Source: Casuarius casuarius (taxonomy: Eukaryota > Chordata > Aves > Casuariiformes > Casuariidae). From it: a stretch of 64,000 nucleotides of DNA. The position numbers were made by a program, and so were the translations under genes. Positions within the stretch are counted from its first letter, which is position 1, and every line of letters begins with the position of its first letter. Shown here one piece after another: positions 34,130 through 45,619 of the stretch. The notes below the pieces were generated by a model that was not told the origin of the DNA, made no database searches, and worked only from the letters and a program-made list of their open reading frames with translations. Location: NCBI GenBank assembly GCA_003342895.1, contig PTFA01000043.1, positions 1,131,685-1,195,684 on the forward strand. The letters run 5' to 3'.

Positions 34130-34143
34130 AAAAAAAAAAAAAA
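34130..34143 (+). repeat. Poly-A run (14 A)
   Basis: Simple homopolymer. No retroposed body or target-site duplication is visible beside it. Confidence 0.9.
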
Positions 34144-35052
34144 CGCCTACTTTCCTGGTCTATGTACAGACAGCTGCATGCATTACAAACCACTATTCAC
34201 ATCCGAGAGCAAAATCCTGGCCATGGTCAAGGCCTGGGGCTGCGATGCAGAGGAAGCACTGGGAGGAGCGGGGAGGCCTTGGGGCTGTTACTGCCTCCTT
34301 GGCCACGGTGAGAGCAGGCTTGGCTGCCGCCCTGGTACAGCCAGGGTTGCTCTGAACACTTGAAGGATTTGAATGCCCATATCCTACTGAATATCAGCAC
34401 TTGCTGAGCTGTAGCTATTCTTCAATAGGGCTGTCAACCAAAGCTCTGCCTGCTCTGTAGCCTTCACAAACCAACTTCAGCAATGGAGGAAAAAGTCTGC
34501 AGAGCTGCTGGGGGATCCTCTACCTTCCCTTCCCTTTCTCTTCCCTTTTGCCATTTCAGTTTTGGAACTCAAGCTGATAATACACCATTTACGTCATTAC
34601 TCAAGAAGTGGGTTGCCCAGGTCACCTCAATGTACAGTATTCTACAAGAACCTGGAGGATGTTTTAACTTGCAATCACAAAGGATGTCCACACACACAAA
34701 AGAGTAACTAGCATGCACAGAAACATAAATGCATGGGGTTTGCTACGTGCAAGGTCAGACTGAAGCTGTGATAAGGTAAGAGAAACACCATTTGGGCCAG
34801 GGCACCGCTCAGTTGCTTGCAGGAGAAGGCTGTAGCTGGAGAATGTGGTGTCTAGTATGCTGCCCTGCGTTTCTAGTATTTACATGCGGGTGTTGCGGGT
34901 TGGTATGGTTTCAGGGCGGTCCCTCACACACTATGGAAGGAACTCAGATCTGCCCCACCACTTGGGGAGTGTCCACAGTGCTTCTGAGTGAGGGGGGAGA
35001 TGTAGCTCTATGCTGCGGCATGACAAGCAGCGTGGGCATGATAGCTACAGAA
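34144..35052. other. Non-coding stretch, no gene recognised
   Basis: Unique sequence of moderate GC. Open frames of 74-124 codons occur on both strands; the minus-strand one at 34944-35294 is crossed by a MIR-like insert and so is not a gene. Nothing else is seen. Confidence 0.55.
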
Positions 35053-35125
35053 ACATCAGCAACCCGCTGTGTGAACCTAAATGAGCAGACGGTCACTCCA
35101 TGCCTCAGGTTTCCTGCAGTGAATG
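35053..35125 (+). mobile_element. MIR-like SINE fragment, core
   Basis: AACCCGCTGTGTGAACCTAA, then CGGTCACTCCATGCCTCAGG and TTTCCTGCAGTGAA follow the MIR core in forward orientation (known: GCTGTGTGACCTTGGGCAAGTCACTTAACCTCTCTGTGCCTCAGTTTCC). The order and spacing agree over about 70 bp. It lies just left of an opposite-strand LINE fossil; which inserted first cannot be told. Confidence 0.75.
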
Positions 35126-35399
35126 TGCAAGGCACAACGGTGAGAAGGAAATCCATGAGGAAATAGGGCTCGAGATCTTGGGGAATTGGCTGCTTCATCC
35201 ACCTGCCCCACAGCTGTATCATCTCTGCTTGCCTCCTCCCTGATGGATGTTCTTCCTCAGCAACCTCACCCTGTGCTGAACTCCTCTCCATCAAAAAGCC
35301 TTTCTAATAGCCAGTTGGAATCACTTTTGCTGCAAATGGATCCTGGTGCTCCATGTCCTACCCAAGCTAGACATACCTTGGGGACTATATTTCTGCCTT

Positions 35400-35740
35400 A
35401 TGCTCTACATGTTTGCCTTTTCTTCACAGCAACATTGCGCTGCGACTTGCCAAACTCTGGTCCACTCTGGCCATCGTTCCTTTTCTGCAGAACCACTGCC
35501 TCTTCCTCATCCTATGCATTGATTATTCCAGCTCAAGTTTCATGCCTTGCACTTGTCTCTATGTAATTTAATTCCACTTCTTTCAAACCATATCTGCAAT
35601 TTGTTGAGCTTTTTTGCATTCTCATCCTGTTGCGCTATGTATTTGCAGTACCTTCTAGCTTGGTGCCATCTGTAAATTTAATAAGCGTACTATCTATTCC
35701 ATCATTCATGCCATTAATGAAAATGTTGAATAGAACCTAC
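35400..35740 (-). mobile_element. CR1/L3-type LINE fossil, reverse transcriptase part
   Basis: Read on the minus strand, 35733 down to about 35648 gives L-F-N-I-F-I-N-G, then a D-G-I-D-S-T-L run and K-F-T-D-G-T-K-L, matching the CR1 reverse-transcriptase block around the catalytic F-A-D-D motif (here the second catalytic Asp is replaced: F-T-D-G). Further along, 35488-35408 gives A-E-K ... Q-C ... E-K-A-N-M, matching the later A-E-K-D-L-G ... A-K-K-A-N conserved block. Order and spacing are collinear with CR1/L3 ORF2, with a deletion and at least one stop. This is a dead, old copy. It may extend left to about 35150, but resemblance there is not convincing. Confidence 0.88.
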
Positions 35741-37515
35741 TGTCTCCTTCCTCCCCAAGCCTCAGTCAGTCTGTCCTTCCCATTTAAGGGGCCACAGAGG
35801 ATATTTCCCCAGGACACAGGTGGAATTACATACAACACTGGCTTCTAGGAAAACTGTTACATCTCTCACTGAGGTCAATGAGTTTCAAAGGTGGCGACAC
35901 AAATCCTGAAAATGCTGCTCAGCGCACTGCAAATCTTGCCAGACACGTGCTTTATTCCATTTTAGCTCCAACCAGCTGTGTGTAACAACACAGCAGAAAG
36001 AAGAGGAAGAAAGAAACCTCTAGGGATTGTCCCGCTGCAAGTAAAATGTGTATTCTAAGAGAAATGAATGTTTACCTTCCCATTTATGTGAACCAATTAG
36101 TGAAAGTATCACCAGGGCATATGAAAGACTAACAAAGATAACAAAGGATATGTCCCAAATAACGGAGGATTAGGAAGAGGCATACACAAGTAATAAAATA
36201 TCAGCCACAGATGCCACTTGATAGTATTGCAAGATAGAGAAGAGTAAGTAGCTGAAGAAAGCAAGCAAGCAAGAGGTGACGAGAAGATTGCAGTAGCAGT
36301 AAAGATAAATGATGAGCACACTTTTTGAGTATATATGCTAGAGTTAAAAGAGTTCAGTGTGGAGACAGGAAGGTCTCCAGGAGGGATAATTTATAAACAG
36401 AAGAGGCAGACAGGGCTTCTGTGCCCAAAAATGTGTCCATTTTTTTCCAGCTCTATCAGTTGCTCTAAGAAAAGATATTACCTTTCCCTACAAACCTTGC
36501 CTCTTGACAATACCAAAATAGAAAGATATATTTGCCTTGGCACTCTGAAAGGACGATGCGAAATAGATGCCAAGAGCCTAGAGAGACACGCTAGAGAAAG
36601 AAACATTTTAGGAATAAAAAAAGATCAGAGTTAGAGCTTCTCAGGAATTACATTTTATCTCATGAAAAATGTCACCAAAAAGGAATAAAAATTGGTTCCC
36701 CTTTCTCAATAGCTTCATTTTTGCCAGATTGTTTTTATCAAAAAATGAAATCTTTTCATCAAAAACCTCTAGGCCCCTAAACAAAACATATGTAGCTGTA
36801 AAGCAAGCAGAAGCTTCCTATAGGGGCCTTTTAGGGCTCTGTGGCATTACTGCAATACAAAATCATAAAGAATAAGCATTTCAAGGCAATTTAATTTTTT
36901 TAGTAAACCCCTTCACCAGGCATTTAATACCAATTCTTTTTGCCCTGCAGCATTTTGACAGCTTCTAAACCAAACCAGTAATAAAACCAGTGAAAGGATG
37001 GAAGAGGATGTGGCTCTGTGGGAGGGGAAGGCAAACTAAGACGTGCCTTGACAGCCCTTGGGAGTGGAACAAGACCTCTCTCATGGGCAGTAGACTAAAA
37101 GCAGCGATCACTGCATTTTGCTGCCACGTTCATGTCTCCATCAGCATCACCTTCTTGGGGCTTCAGTCCTCCTTCGACCTTGCCCTTGTCCCTGGCTCCA
37201 TTTGGCCTCAGGTGCCCGCAGCCCTTCTCCTCCCTGCCACGATCGCTCGGGACCAGCAACATCTCTTCCCAGGCTCATCTGCCCCGTCTGGCTCCTCTCC
37301 TACCCTGGCCTCGCTGATAGCCAAGAGGAACAGGAGGAACCAGGGAGATGGGAGGTGAGGGAAGAGCTGTTTTCATTTGGGAGAATTTTGCTGCTGTTTT
37401 CAGTTCTCAGCATGTCAGCTGCAACGCGAGGCTTGTCAGGAGACTGCTCCCAATCCAGTAATTACTGGAGGTGCTTCTGCCCCAGCCCTGTCTTGATCTT
37501 ACACTGTGTGATCAC
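35741..37515. other. Non-coding block, no gene recognised
   Basis: Unique sequence. 36240-36275 has GCAAGCAAGCAAGAGG, a short tetranucleotide repeat. 37.1-37.35 kb is GC-richer and contains overlapping 61-171-codon open frames in different frames on one strand; none has a domain. No regulatory patch stands out. Confidence 0.55.
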
Positions 37516-37551
37516 TTTATTATTCAGTTTTATTTTATTATTCAGTTTGAT
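37516..37551 (+). repeat. 18-bp tandem duplication
   Basis: Unit TTTATTATTCAGTTTTAT at 37516-37533 is repeated at 37534-37551 with one mismatch. A local duplication in AT-rich DNA. Confidence 0.9.
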
Positions 37552-39907
37552 TTGGCAGCTGCCTGAGAAACCTAAGGCTACTCGAGCTGTATATTTTAAG
37601 ATCTTTAAAATCTGTTGGTATAAATTCTTTTAAGGTCTTCAGGCCTGCATCAACATTGTTAATTTTGAAGCTCCAGCCCATCAGTTTGGCAGAGCACTTC
37701 ACACGCGCATGCACACATGTACACAAACAGCTCGGCAACAGCTTAAATAGATATCACACGGGAGAAGCCCGTGATTTTTCCTCTGGATCATGGCCAGCCT
37801 GACTCAGGAGCACTGTCCGAGGGCTTCAGCGGAGACAGAAAAGGTCCAGCCATTTGGAGAGTTTCCAGAATTGGACACTTAGAAAACATGATTTTTGCTT
37901 TGGAAATTAAAAATTAAAAAGCCCCAGTTACTGTACAATTCCCCTTTGCTCTGGTGGGGATACTGGTGCTACCCTGACGGTCTTTCCTCAAAGGCCTGTC
38001 TTGAGTCTTTCTTGGTCAGGTCAAAAAAAAAAAAAAACAACAACAACAAAAAAAACCAAATACCCCCTCACTTTGCTTTATTGGGTCCTTTGGATCTCAC
38101 CTCTTCAAGGGAGAGATTTGCAGATTGTTTAATGTTCAGGTTTGATTTCCTTCTGTACTTTGATTTCAGATTACTCAGCCTCCTCTCGGCCTTTTCATGA
38201 TCAAAACTAAGATCCAGCTTCCCCTGTTTGACTTCAAATAGTTTTAATCCTGCCTCCCTAGCATCTGTTTTCCTTCTAATTCCCCGAAGAATTTCTCTTC
38301 TGGGATCGCCCCTGTTCACATTCTATTACATGTTCAAAGTCCTTCACACTCTTTTATCCATACCGTGCTCTCCTATCACAGACTCCTCTGATTGCACTTC
38401 TTCAAGGGCAGCAATATGTGTTTTCCTCCACAACTTCAGCAGGTTAGAAGAGCTGGATTCTCGCTGCCACTCTGTGTTCACACATCAGAGGGCCAAGAGA
38501 GCCTAGGAGACAATTCAGCCGCTCGCGCGGAGGGTTAGCCACGGCTCTGGCGCTGAGAAACAGCAAGCCGTGCAAAAGGACTTTATACACAGAAACTTTC
38601 TTAAAGGGTAGCCCGTTTGCAGGGGTTGACATCTAGCTATCAACCCTGGCACAGTCATCTCATTTGCTGTCTAGAGATAGATGCTGGAGGTCTCAAGGTG
38701 GGGACTCACTCCCTTTTAACAGAGGGAGACCAAGGTGGAACTCAACCACTCAGATACATTTGTTTTTATCAGTAGGACTGAGCATTTGCTTTAATACAGC
38801 CCTCCAGCGTTGTGTGATCTCATGGTCAGCAGGCTGAGAAGGTCCATGGGATTACTAAACTGCTATACACTGCCATGCAGCTTTGTCCCCATGCTGTTCC
38901 ACCCTGGCACCCAGAGAGCTGAGAGCTGGAGACACCAACACCAAGCTTTCCTTGGACCTCACCTCTCAGGAAGGTCTGGGCAGTCAGACCACAATTTCCT
39001 CCATTACAGGATCACCATCGTAGACCAGTGCATGGCTTTACATGGTGCCTTTTAAAGGGTCACTACACATTTTTCTAGTAAAGGCTTTCTAACCCATATC
39101 CCCATAGTGAACATGTCACTATTTTTGCTCCTGCCAGATGTTACAGCAATGGCAAGTCATCTAGGATAGGACCGGCCCTTGCACAAACTGCAGTATCAAA
39201 TCCCTATTTCCTCTCATGCTCCCTGTGGCTTGTCTATTTAGAGGATGATGCTTAAGGGATGAAGAAATCAATGAAAGCCCAAAACAAACCCAACAGCTCT
39301 CCCATAAGGAATGATCAGAGGTGGGTGACATGGTTTGGCCCTGCCACTGCAAACGCTGGTGAGAAACTGTGATGACAAACATTGACATAGCAGCCCTAGG
39401 GTTAAGCTTTCACTCTGGTTCTTCTGAGCTCCTGCACTCTCATTTCAGTGTCACCACTTTCACTGAACAGTAAAAGAAACATATCTGCATATCTTCGTGG
39501 AACGTAGCGCAGGAAGGGGGTCATACGGCTGGATGGTTTGCAGCAGCCCCGCTGGATTTCTGCTCACAACCAGGCGTCTTGCCTCCAAGAAAGAAAAGCA
39601 GCATTTCCCAAGCCTGCCGGATATCCCTGATATCCAGATTTTAATACCCAGTGGATTCACATCATTTTATACCTTCAGAAATATTTATTAGGGGTGCTTT
39701 TAAGATAAAGTAGTGCTCACATTCCAGTGTTAATATTCTGCTTTACATCAGTTCTCATACATCTCCCTTCTTATCCTAGCACTTGAGTACTTTCCAGTCG
39801 TGAATTAAGTAACATGACTAACATCTGTCATGCATGGCTTGTTCTTCCTCTTTTATGATATAAAGGACTCCAAAGATCTAAGTAGGAAATCTCCCTTTCT
39901 ATTAGGC
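37552..39907. other. Non-coding block; A-run with CAA units at 38.02 kb
   Basis: Fifteen As at 38023-38037 lead into four CAA units and another A run to about 38056. A minus-strand open frame of 83 codons (38068-38319) is rich in Arg, Lys and Glu; this follows from the purine-rich strand and I know no family that fits. The rest is unique sequence with nothing recognisable. Confidence 0.5.
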
Positions 39908-39923
39908 TTTTTTTTTTTTTTTT
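39908..39923 (+). repeat. Poly-T run (16 T)
   Basis: Simple homopolymer in otherwise unique sequence. Confidence 0.9.
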
Positions 39924-40351
39924 CTTCAAGGAGACATCTTCCTGGCAGCTGGGCGTATTAGCCAATCTGAATCAGAGCTATAGGATTTTTCCTCTAGTTC
40001 ATCCTTCTTCAGTGTGTAGGCATGCGTGTATGCATGAATTTAGGTACTTGGAAAAGCAAAAGGCAACTCAACCTGCTGTTAGATGAACTAACAACTTCTA
40101 GGGCTATGAGCCTTCTTGGCAAATCTTTCCCTCTAGGAAGTGCAAGAGAGCTGCCAACTCAGCCGCCTCCGTCATTAATACTGCCAGGCTTTAAAGCAGG
40201 GCTTCTCAGCTGGTAGCCAAGCCTTGCTTACAAACAAGACAGCTCTGGGTTCAATGAGCACCTAACGCAATGCTACTGACTTTCTTTTGTCCTTCTGTTG
40301 GCGTCAGTATATTTGGGTCCAGCCCCTGTCTTGTCAGACAAGGTTTGATGC

Positions 40352-40410
40352 GTTCAGGCACCTAACTGTAATCCATGACAGATGTCTAAGTATTTTGGAA
40401 TAGCCTTGTC
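40352..40410. mobile_element. Ancient palindromic repeat fragment (GGCACCTAA)
   Basis: TTCAGGCACCTAACTGTAAT then GATGTCTAAGTATTTTGG matches the pattern TTAGGCACCTAACTCCCATT ... GGTGCCTAAATACTTTGG of an old amniote repeat. It shares GGCACCTAA with copies near 4029, 45626 and (less exactly) 53130. Confidence 0.6.
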
Positions 40411-40451
40411 TGCCATTTTGGATGCCTGGATACCTTTTAAGAAGTGGCCCT

Positions 40452-40552
40452 AAGTGATTTATCCAGAAGAAGTCTGTAGCTCAGCCGTGCAATTAATCCA
40501 GCTCTGCTAAGTTTTGGTCCAGCGCTCTAACCTCCAAGACCATCTTTCTGCC
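40452..40552 (-). mobile_element. MIR-like SINE fragment, about 100 bp
   Basis: CTAAGTGATTTATCCAGAAG, AGTCTGTAGCTCAGCCGTGC, AATTAATCCAGCTCTGC and GTCCAGCGCTCTAACCTCCA then AGACCATC follow the reverse complement of MIR from the core through the tRNA-related head (known: AAGTGACTTGCCCAAGGTCA ... GAATTGAACCCAGGTCTC ... CAGTGCTCTAACCACTAGACCA). This is the longest and clearest MIR-like copy in the window. Confidence 0.82.
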
Positions 40553-40629
40553 CGATAATACAGACAGCAGAGAAAAGCCGTTTAAAGGATGGAGCATATT
40601 GGATAGGGAGGAGAACAGACAGCAAGCGC

Positions 40630-40880
40630 AGTGGAGACTCGGGTAGTGTAAACTTCAAACAGCTTCAAAAATCATTAGACTAACAGTGTGTAAATGTTAT
40701 AAAAGCAGTCGATCCGCACGTTGCTCACAAATTCGCTACCGCTGGTCAACTGCAGTCCCGGAGATGCTGATATTATGAGCCCTAATGCATTGTATTTAAT
40801 GCTGCTGTGGGGCGAGATGTACTAATTACATGTAAGTTTTCCAAGATTTCTGCCGGGAGTATTTCACAGAAAAGATAATT
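40630..40880. promoter_or_regulatory. CNE-like stretch with TATA-like word
   Basis: Seen: AAAATCATTAGACTAACAG, TATAAAAG at 40698-40705, GCAGTCGATCCGCACGTTGC, ACAAATTCGCTACCGC, GAGCCCTAATGCATTG, GATGTACTAATTACATG. The mix of CpGs retained in AT-rich DNA with homeodomain cores, right beside old repeats, suggests selective retention. TATAAAAG could be a TATA box or a HOX/CDX word; without transcript data it stays open. Confidence 0.42.
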
Positions 40881-41987
40881 GTTCTTTGGGGGGTTTCAGC
40901 ACTCATTTATTTAATTATGCTGGAGTTTTCATATATATTGTGAAAATGCGAGCAGAAAGAAAACTATTAGCCGAATGTACAGTATGCCGGGGAAAAGGAA
41001 GCAGAGGGAGAGTTGAGGAGGAGGCACTGAAGGTGATGCTGGCTCCTTGTACCAGGGAGCTTCTGAGCTTAGAGCAAAGCCACAACAGGTCGCTAGTAAG
41101 AAACTAAACAGGACATCATTCACCAACCTTGATTCAGGGTTGCCTATATTAAAACTAATGTCAAATGATAGAGATAAGAAAATACTGATTTCTGCAAAAC
41201 TTCTCACAGAGGGGCACTTCCCCAAATGGTATTCCTTTTTGCATTGCTACCATAAAAAATAGTCTTAGATTATATGTACTTGTAGTTGCCTTTGAGAAGT
41301 ATTTTAAAGTTGTCAAAGCATCTTGATTCCACCATCTCAAAACAAGAGTTTGAGGCTTTTAATTGTTTGCCTTGAGATAACTTTTTGAAAAGTCATCTTC
41401 ATTTTATTTTACACTAAAAATAAAAAAAAGGAGGTCAAAGGTAGGATAAAGCATTTTGGCTCACCTGAAAGAGAGGTTTCTGTTGACTTGATCCAAAAGC
41501 ATTTTTTTTTCATTCATAAATTTCACAAACTCAATTTTTTGGAGGAATCCTGAAGAAAGCTGGGAAATCTTTTGAAATCACACAAGTTCTCACGAGCTGG
41601 GAAAAATACCCTAACCCTCCTTGCAAGACACTGAGGAAACATCTTGAGAGGCAGCCTTTAGTCAAGGGTAACAGAAGCGATTGCTGCTGTCTCTTGCTGT
41701 TTCAGAAATAATCTGCAAGAAACTAGTGGCTGCCAATGAAGAACAGCTGTTCATTAAGAGTCCCAGGCAAACTGATGGCATTAAAAGCTGTTTTCTGCCA
41801 AACGCGAGGGCAATGCACCTCAGAAATACCTTTCCTACCATGGCAGCAGCTTTTCTGTTTTCAAAAGGCAGTATTCGTGCCACTTGCAGAGAGCTCAGAA
41901 AAACAGTCAGTGCTTCTTTGACTCACACCAGTGCCAATGAGGAGTCCCTGAAGTCAGCCAGATTCAGGGCAATTCTGAAGGGGTCAC
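40881..41987. other. Non-coding block, no gene recognised
   Basis: Unique, fairly AT-rich sequence. A 107-codon plus-strand open frame (41681-42004) ends in the poly-T run as poly-Phe and is not convincing. No recognisable repeat. Confidence 0.55.
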
Positions 41988-42002
41988 TTTTTTTTTTTTT
42001 TT
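41988..42002 (+). repeat. Poly-T run (15 T)
   Basis: Homopolymer followed by TTTATTTTGGTTTTC, a loosely T-rich tail. Confidence 0.9.
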
Positions 42003-42039
42003 AATTTTATTTTGGTTTTCTTTTTTTACATATCACGAG

Positions 42040-42150
42040 ACCGTTCCTTAGACACATGGTAGCACAAGCTAATAGAGCAGCAATAATAATGAATTAACTG
42101 CTCATTAAAATAATAGCATTACTAAGGAATAATGAAAACCTGTTTCACGT
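42040..42150. promoter_or_regulatory. CNE-like AT-rich stretch
   Basis: Seen: CACAAGCTAATAGAGC, AATAATAATGAATTAACTGC, CATTAAAATAATAGC and ATTACTAAGGAATAATG: at least six ATTA/TAAT cores in about 80 bp. Low complexity could explain part of the density, so the regulatory call is tentative. Confidence 0.33.
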
Positions 42151-42666
42151 ACTGCTACTTGCCCTGATTCTGCTTAGAGTGATACAGGAGCTCGGACAAG
42201 GCATTTCAGCTGGACGGCGCAGGGGCAGCTCGGGACAGCCAAATTTGCCTACGCAGGGCTGTAAGGCAGCAGGGACCTGCAGCTCAAGCCTCAGCTCATG
42301 CAGGTCCCCACCAGTCTGCTGAGACACCCACTAACAGCAGCCAGACACTTCTTACTTACACTACTTCACTACTTCAGGGGCCACCTCCCAGTTCAGACGG
42401 CTATATCCTGCCAGCTTCATCTGCTTTTTCACCTTTTTAATTAGCCTTTTAAATTAAAACCAGCTGAACTCATTTATTTTCTAGATCCTGAAGTCATGTC
42501 TCTGCCCACCATTCCCTTTTCCTATTAATACTTGGAGCTTTGGAGAAATTTTTCTTGAAAAACACCATGTTTCAAAAGAGTGTGATATTCTGCATTTAAG
42601 AGTTAATGAAATATTTAGCCTCCTGTTTCCAAAAATGGGTCCTATATTAGCTTAAGGAAAATGAGA

Positions 42667-42698
42667 TAAACATGAATATTTGTAAACATGAATATTTG
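42667..42698 (+). repeat. 16-bp tandem duplication carrying FOX-type site
   Basis: TAAACATGAATATTTG occurs at 42667-42682 and again at 42683-42698 with no mismatch. The junction creates TGTAAACA (42681-42688), the canonical forkhead word, and each unit holds the related TAAACA. The duplication is seen; forkhead binding is inference. Confidence 0.93.
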
Positions 42699-45619
42699 TA
42701 ACCCTGGATGTACTGACAATGCATTCAAGACTGCGTACCTGCAAAACTTCAATGAGTTTCGATTGACTTATTTCTCAAGGTTTGTCTGCGCAAAGACGCA
42801 GGTTAACTCCTGCTGGAGCCAGGGAGTCTTTGCCTACGGGAGGAAGGACTTGAGGACTCGGCTCACAACACAACGCAGCCTCAAAATGCATTTACATTGA
42901 CTCCAGGGTTTTCAATTCATCCTACACCCCAAAACTGGACCAGATTTTNCTGACAGCCCTGCTTCCATATAACTGCGCGACTAAGGACTTCGTTTTCGAG
43001 AAATACAAAGAGGCCTTTTGAAACACTGGGTCTGTAGATATACTTACAGGGGTTACAGTGGCACTTTGTAGTGATGTGACAGCAAGTCACAGCAGCATTT
43101 CAGAACATTGGGTTTATATACTTGTACTCTTGTACACCACCCACGCGAGACAAACAGGTTTCACACCCAGATTTCTACTCCGACCAAAGCCCGTATCTAC
43201 ATACGGGTTCTTCATGCACCCTCGCAGGCTGGTCTCAAGCAGGGTGCAACAAGCATTAAGAAGCTGGGGAAGAGTATAAAGCAGTTTAGGGCAGAAGGAG
43301 AGACTGTCACGCCCAGAGGAAACAGAAGTTTTCCTCTTTAGCTGAAGCGCTCATCTTTTTCTCAGCTTTTAAAAACTGCAAGAAAACTGCAAACAGAAGT
43401 AGTTTTCAAAAGAACTGGAGTTTCAGAATAGGTATCAAAATACTCTGTGTTTTTCATTTATTCCTCCCCCTAATCCTCCCACCCCATAATGAAATGATTT
43501 TATTAAATGTCTGAGTATTTCTTGTTTAGATATTTTCTCCTAGTTCTGATTAACAGAGCTTCACCAGTAGATAATGAACACCCTGGGACTGGACAAGACT
43601 CGGCTTCCACAAACACCCGGACNACACTTTCCTGACACCTCGCTCCGCACAAAGAAAACCCAGGTCTAGTGCCCACCGAGAGCGGAACGAGAAGGAGCAG
43701 CAGCTCTTTAAACCAGAAGCCTAAATCACTCTCTCCGGTGGAAAGGTTTGATCGAAGCCCAGTGGACAGTTTTATCAATACGTTTTTGATTTTATCAATT
43801 GTAGCGGGAAGAGACGCCCTGACTTCAGCTCTGCCAGACCAGCCGTTGCCAGCGCCTTGCCTGCACGGTTAGGAGCTGTCGTAGGCAGTGATCCTTGGAC
43901 ACCTGGGCAAGGGAAGAAATGCAGATTCCCCAAGAGGAACAGGTAGGACACTATACGCCCAGGACCTCAGTAGTGTCCAAGCAAAGTTTACTTGCTGTTG
44001 AGGTCTGGAGTGGAGTCCAGAACACAGCGAGACTCCACAGCATCCAGAGAAGATCACGGGCGACCCTGCTCACCTACGCAAGCTGATACCTGCATGAGAC
44101 GGCGGGGACCACCATAGGAGACTGGCAGGTACTTCTTACTGCCTGTTTGTACCTTAGTTTGCTTGTGTCCTACCGGTAGAAAGTCCTCGCAGTATATCTA
44201 TGCATACACCCTCTACTGAATATTTTCTAGACAAGTATAAAACATATTTTAACTGCTGTGTGGTAATTCTCTTCTTTTAATTAGAAAGTGTGCTAAATAC
44301 TCCTGTCCTTGGGGATTCTCACTGAACCAGTCAGGTTTCTGATCATGGAAGTTGCGTGTTAATGAGACTTTTAGTTTGACTTACAAAAGCTCTTGCATTT
44401 ACACAGCAAGGCTTTTAACTTCAAAGTCCTTGAGAATTGCTGCTGCACATCTGCCTTGCTGGGGCCTTAATTCACGGTTCTGGTCTCTGTTTATTATATA
44501 CGGAATGTTTTGTTTAGTGTTTATAGATATATATTTACAGCATTTAGGGGTATTAGAGCTTATACCAAGTTCCATTAGTATAAACACTGATCAAAGGAAC
44601 ATTTAAGTGAAGCTGAAGCACTAAAGGAGAATATCTCCGCAGTAATGCAGGGAAAGGACAACGGGGAGAAGAAGGGGAACTGCCTGCCTGGCTGTACCAA
44701 TTGCAAACACTCCAGCTCTTCCCATCCAGCCCGCCAGCAGATCAACTACCCCCAACGCATTTCAACACGCAGGGGAAAGCACCTCAGGGTTTGCAAATAT
44801 TAGCAAATGTGCATTTGCTTGGCACCAGCTGTGCTCAGGTGCATCCTTCTAAACTCCAAAAAGCCTGTAAGAGTCAGAGAATAGGCTGTGCTGAAGTTTC
44901 TGTTTTTTTCATGTTTCCTGGTTTCAGGAAACTGTTTCTCTGAGTGTTCAAGTCAGCGCAGATACATAAATATGTTTCCATTGTGTTTGGGTTTTTTTAT
45001 GCTGCAATGAATTTTTTGCTGGAGTCACACTAATGCCCTTGTAATTCATATGTCACATCCATCTCCTCATCAATTTTCCNGTTAAACCCTGTCACTTAGG
45101 GAAAATCAGAGAAGCAGGCTGCAGCTTGAACATTATCTGTTTTTGACAGTTCACTTCTCAGATTTATAAGGGATTTGGAGTGCAGCTGCTCAGTTATTGT
45201 AGTGAAGGGGGTTGATACAGCAACTACAGCAGCTCTACAGCACTTGCACACTAAATGCCACAATTTCTCTGCTGTTTTCTAGATGTCCACTGCCCTGCTG
45301 ACATACCGAGGGACAAAGAGTCCCCACGTACACACTAACATCAGACATAAAGCTGTGAGCAGGGACATGGCCTGATTTGAACAGCTCACGACAATAAACA
45401 GCTATTTCGGTATAATTATGGGGAGAGACAAAGATGGGGAGGGTAATTCTTGCCTCACAGGCTGGACTGCAGGTTTGCTTGTGCGGTCCATACAACCCCT
45501 ACGCTGAAGCTAAACTCTCTTGATACTGCCTGTCCCTAAAGATGTATTTCCTCCATTGGGCCTTACTTCCAGGTTTCACCCCAGAAAAGCCACATGTTCC
45601 TCTGCTCTTTGACGCTTAA
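42699..45619. other. Non-coding block with AT-rich CNE-like patches
   Basis: Patches worth noting: 44200-44310 (GTATAAAACATATTTTAAC, CTTTTAATTAGAAAG) and 44945-45090 (CATAAATATGTTTCC, ATGCTGCAATGAATTTTTTG, CACTAATGCCCTTG, GTAATTCATATGTC). Open frames of 60-98 codons overlap on both strands. I see no exon or repeat of known family. Confidence 0.5.

Larger units (their letters stand above)
39924..40629. other. Non-coding stretch with two old repeats
   Basis: Contains the palindromic-family fragment at 40352-40410 and the MIR-like fragment at 40452-40552 listed separately. The remaining part is unique with no coding evidence. Confidence 0.55.

Noticed and set aside
37118..37633. 171-codon plus-strand open frame
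   Set aside because: Two other frames of the same strand are also open here, which points to GC composition. Reads into the AT-rich 18-bp duplication as low-complexity residues.
38068..38319. Charged 83-codon minus-strand open frame
   Set aside because: The Arg/Lys/Glu richness follows from a purine-rich strand. No family recognised, no splice sites, and it lies beside an A-run with CAA units.
40698..40705. TATAAAAG as a core promoter
   Set aside because: No CpG island, initiator or exon beside it; equally a HOX/CDX-type word. Kept only as part of the CNE-like patch.
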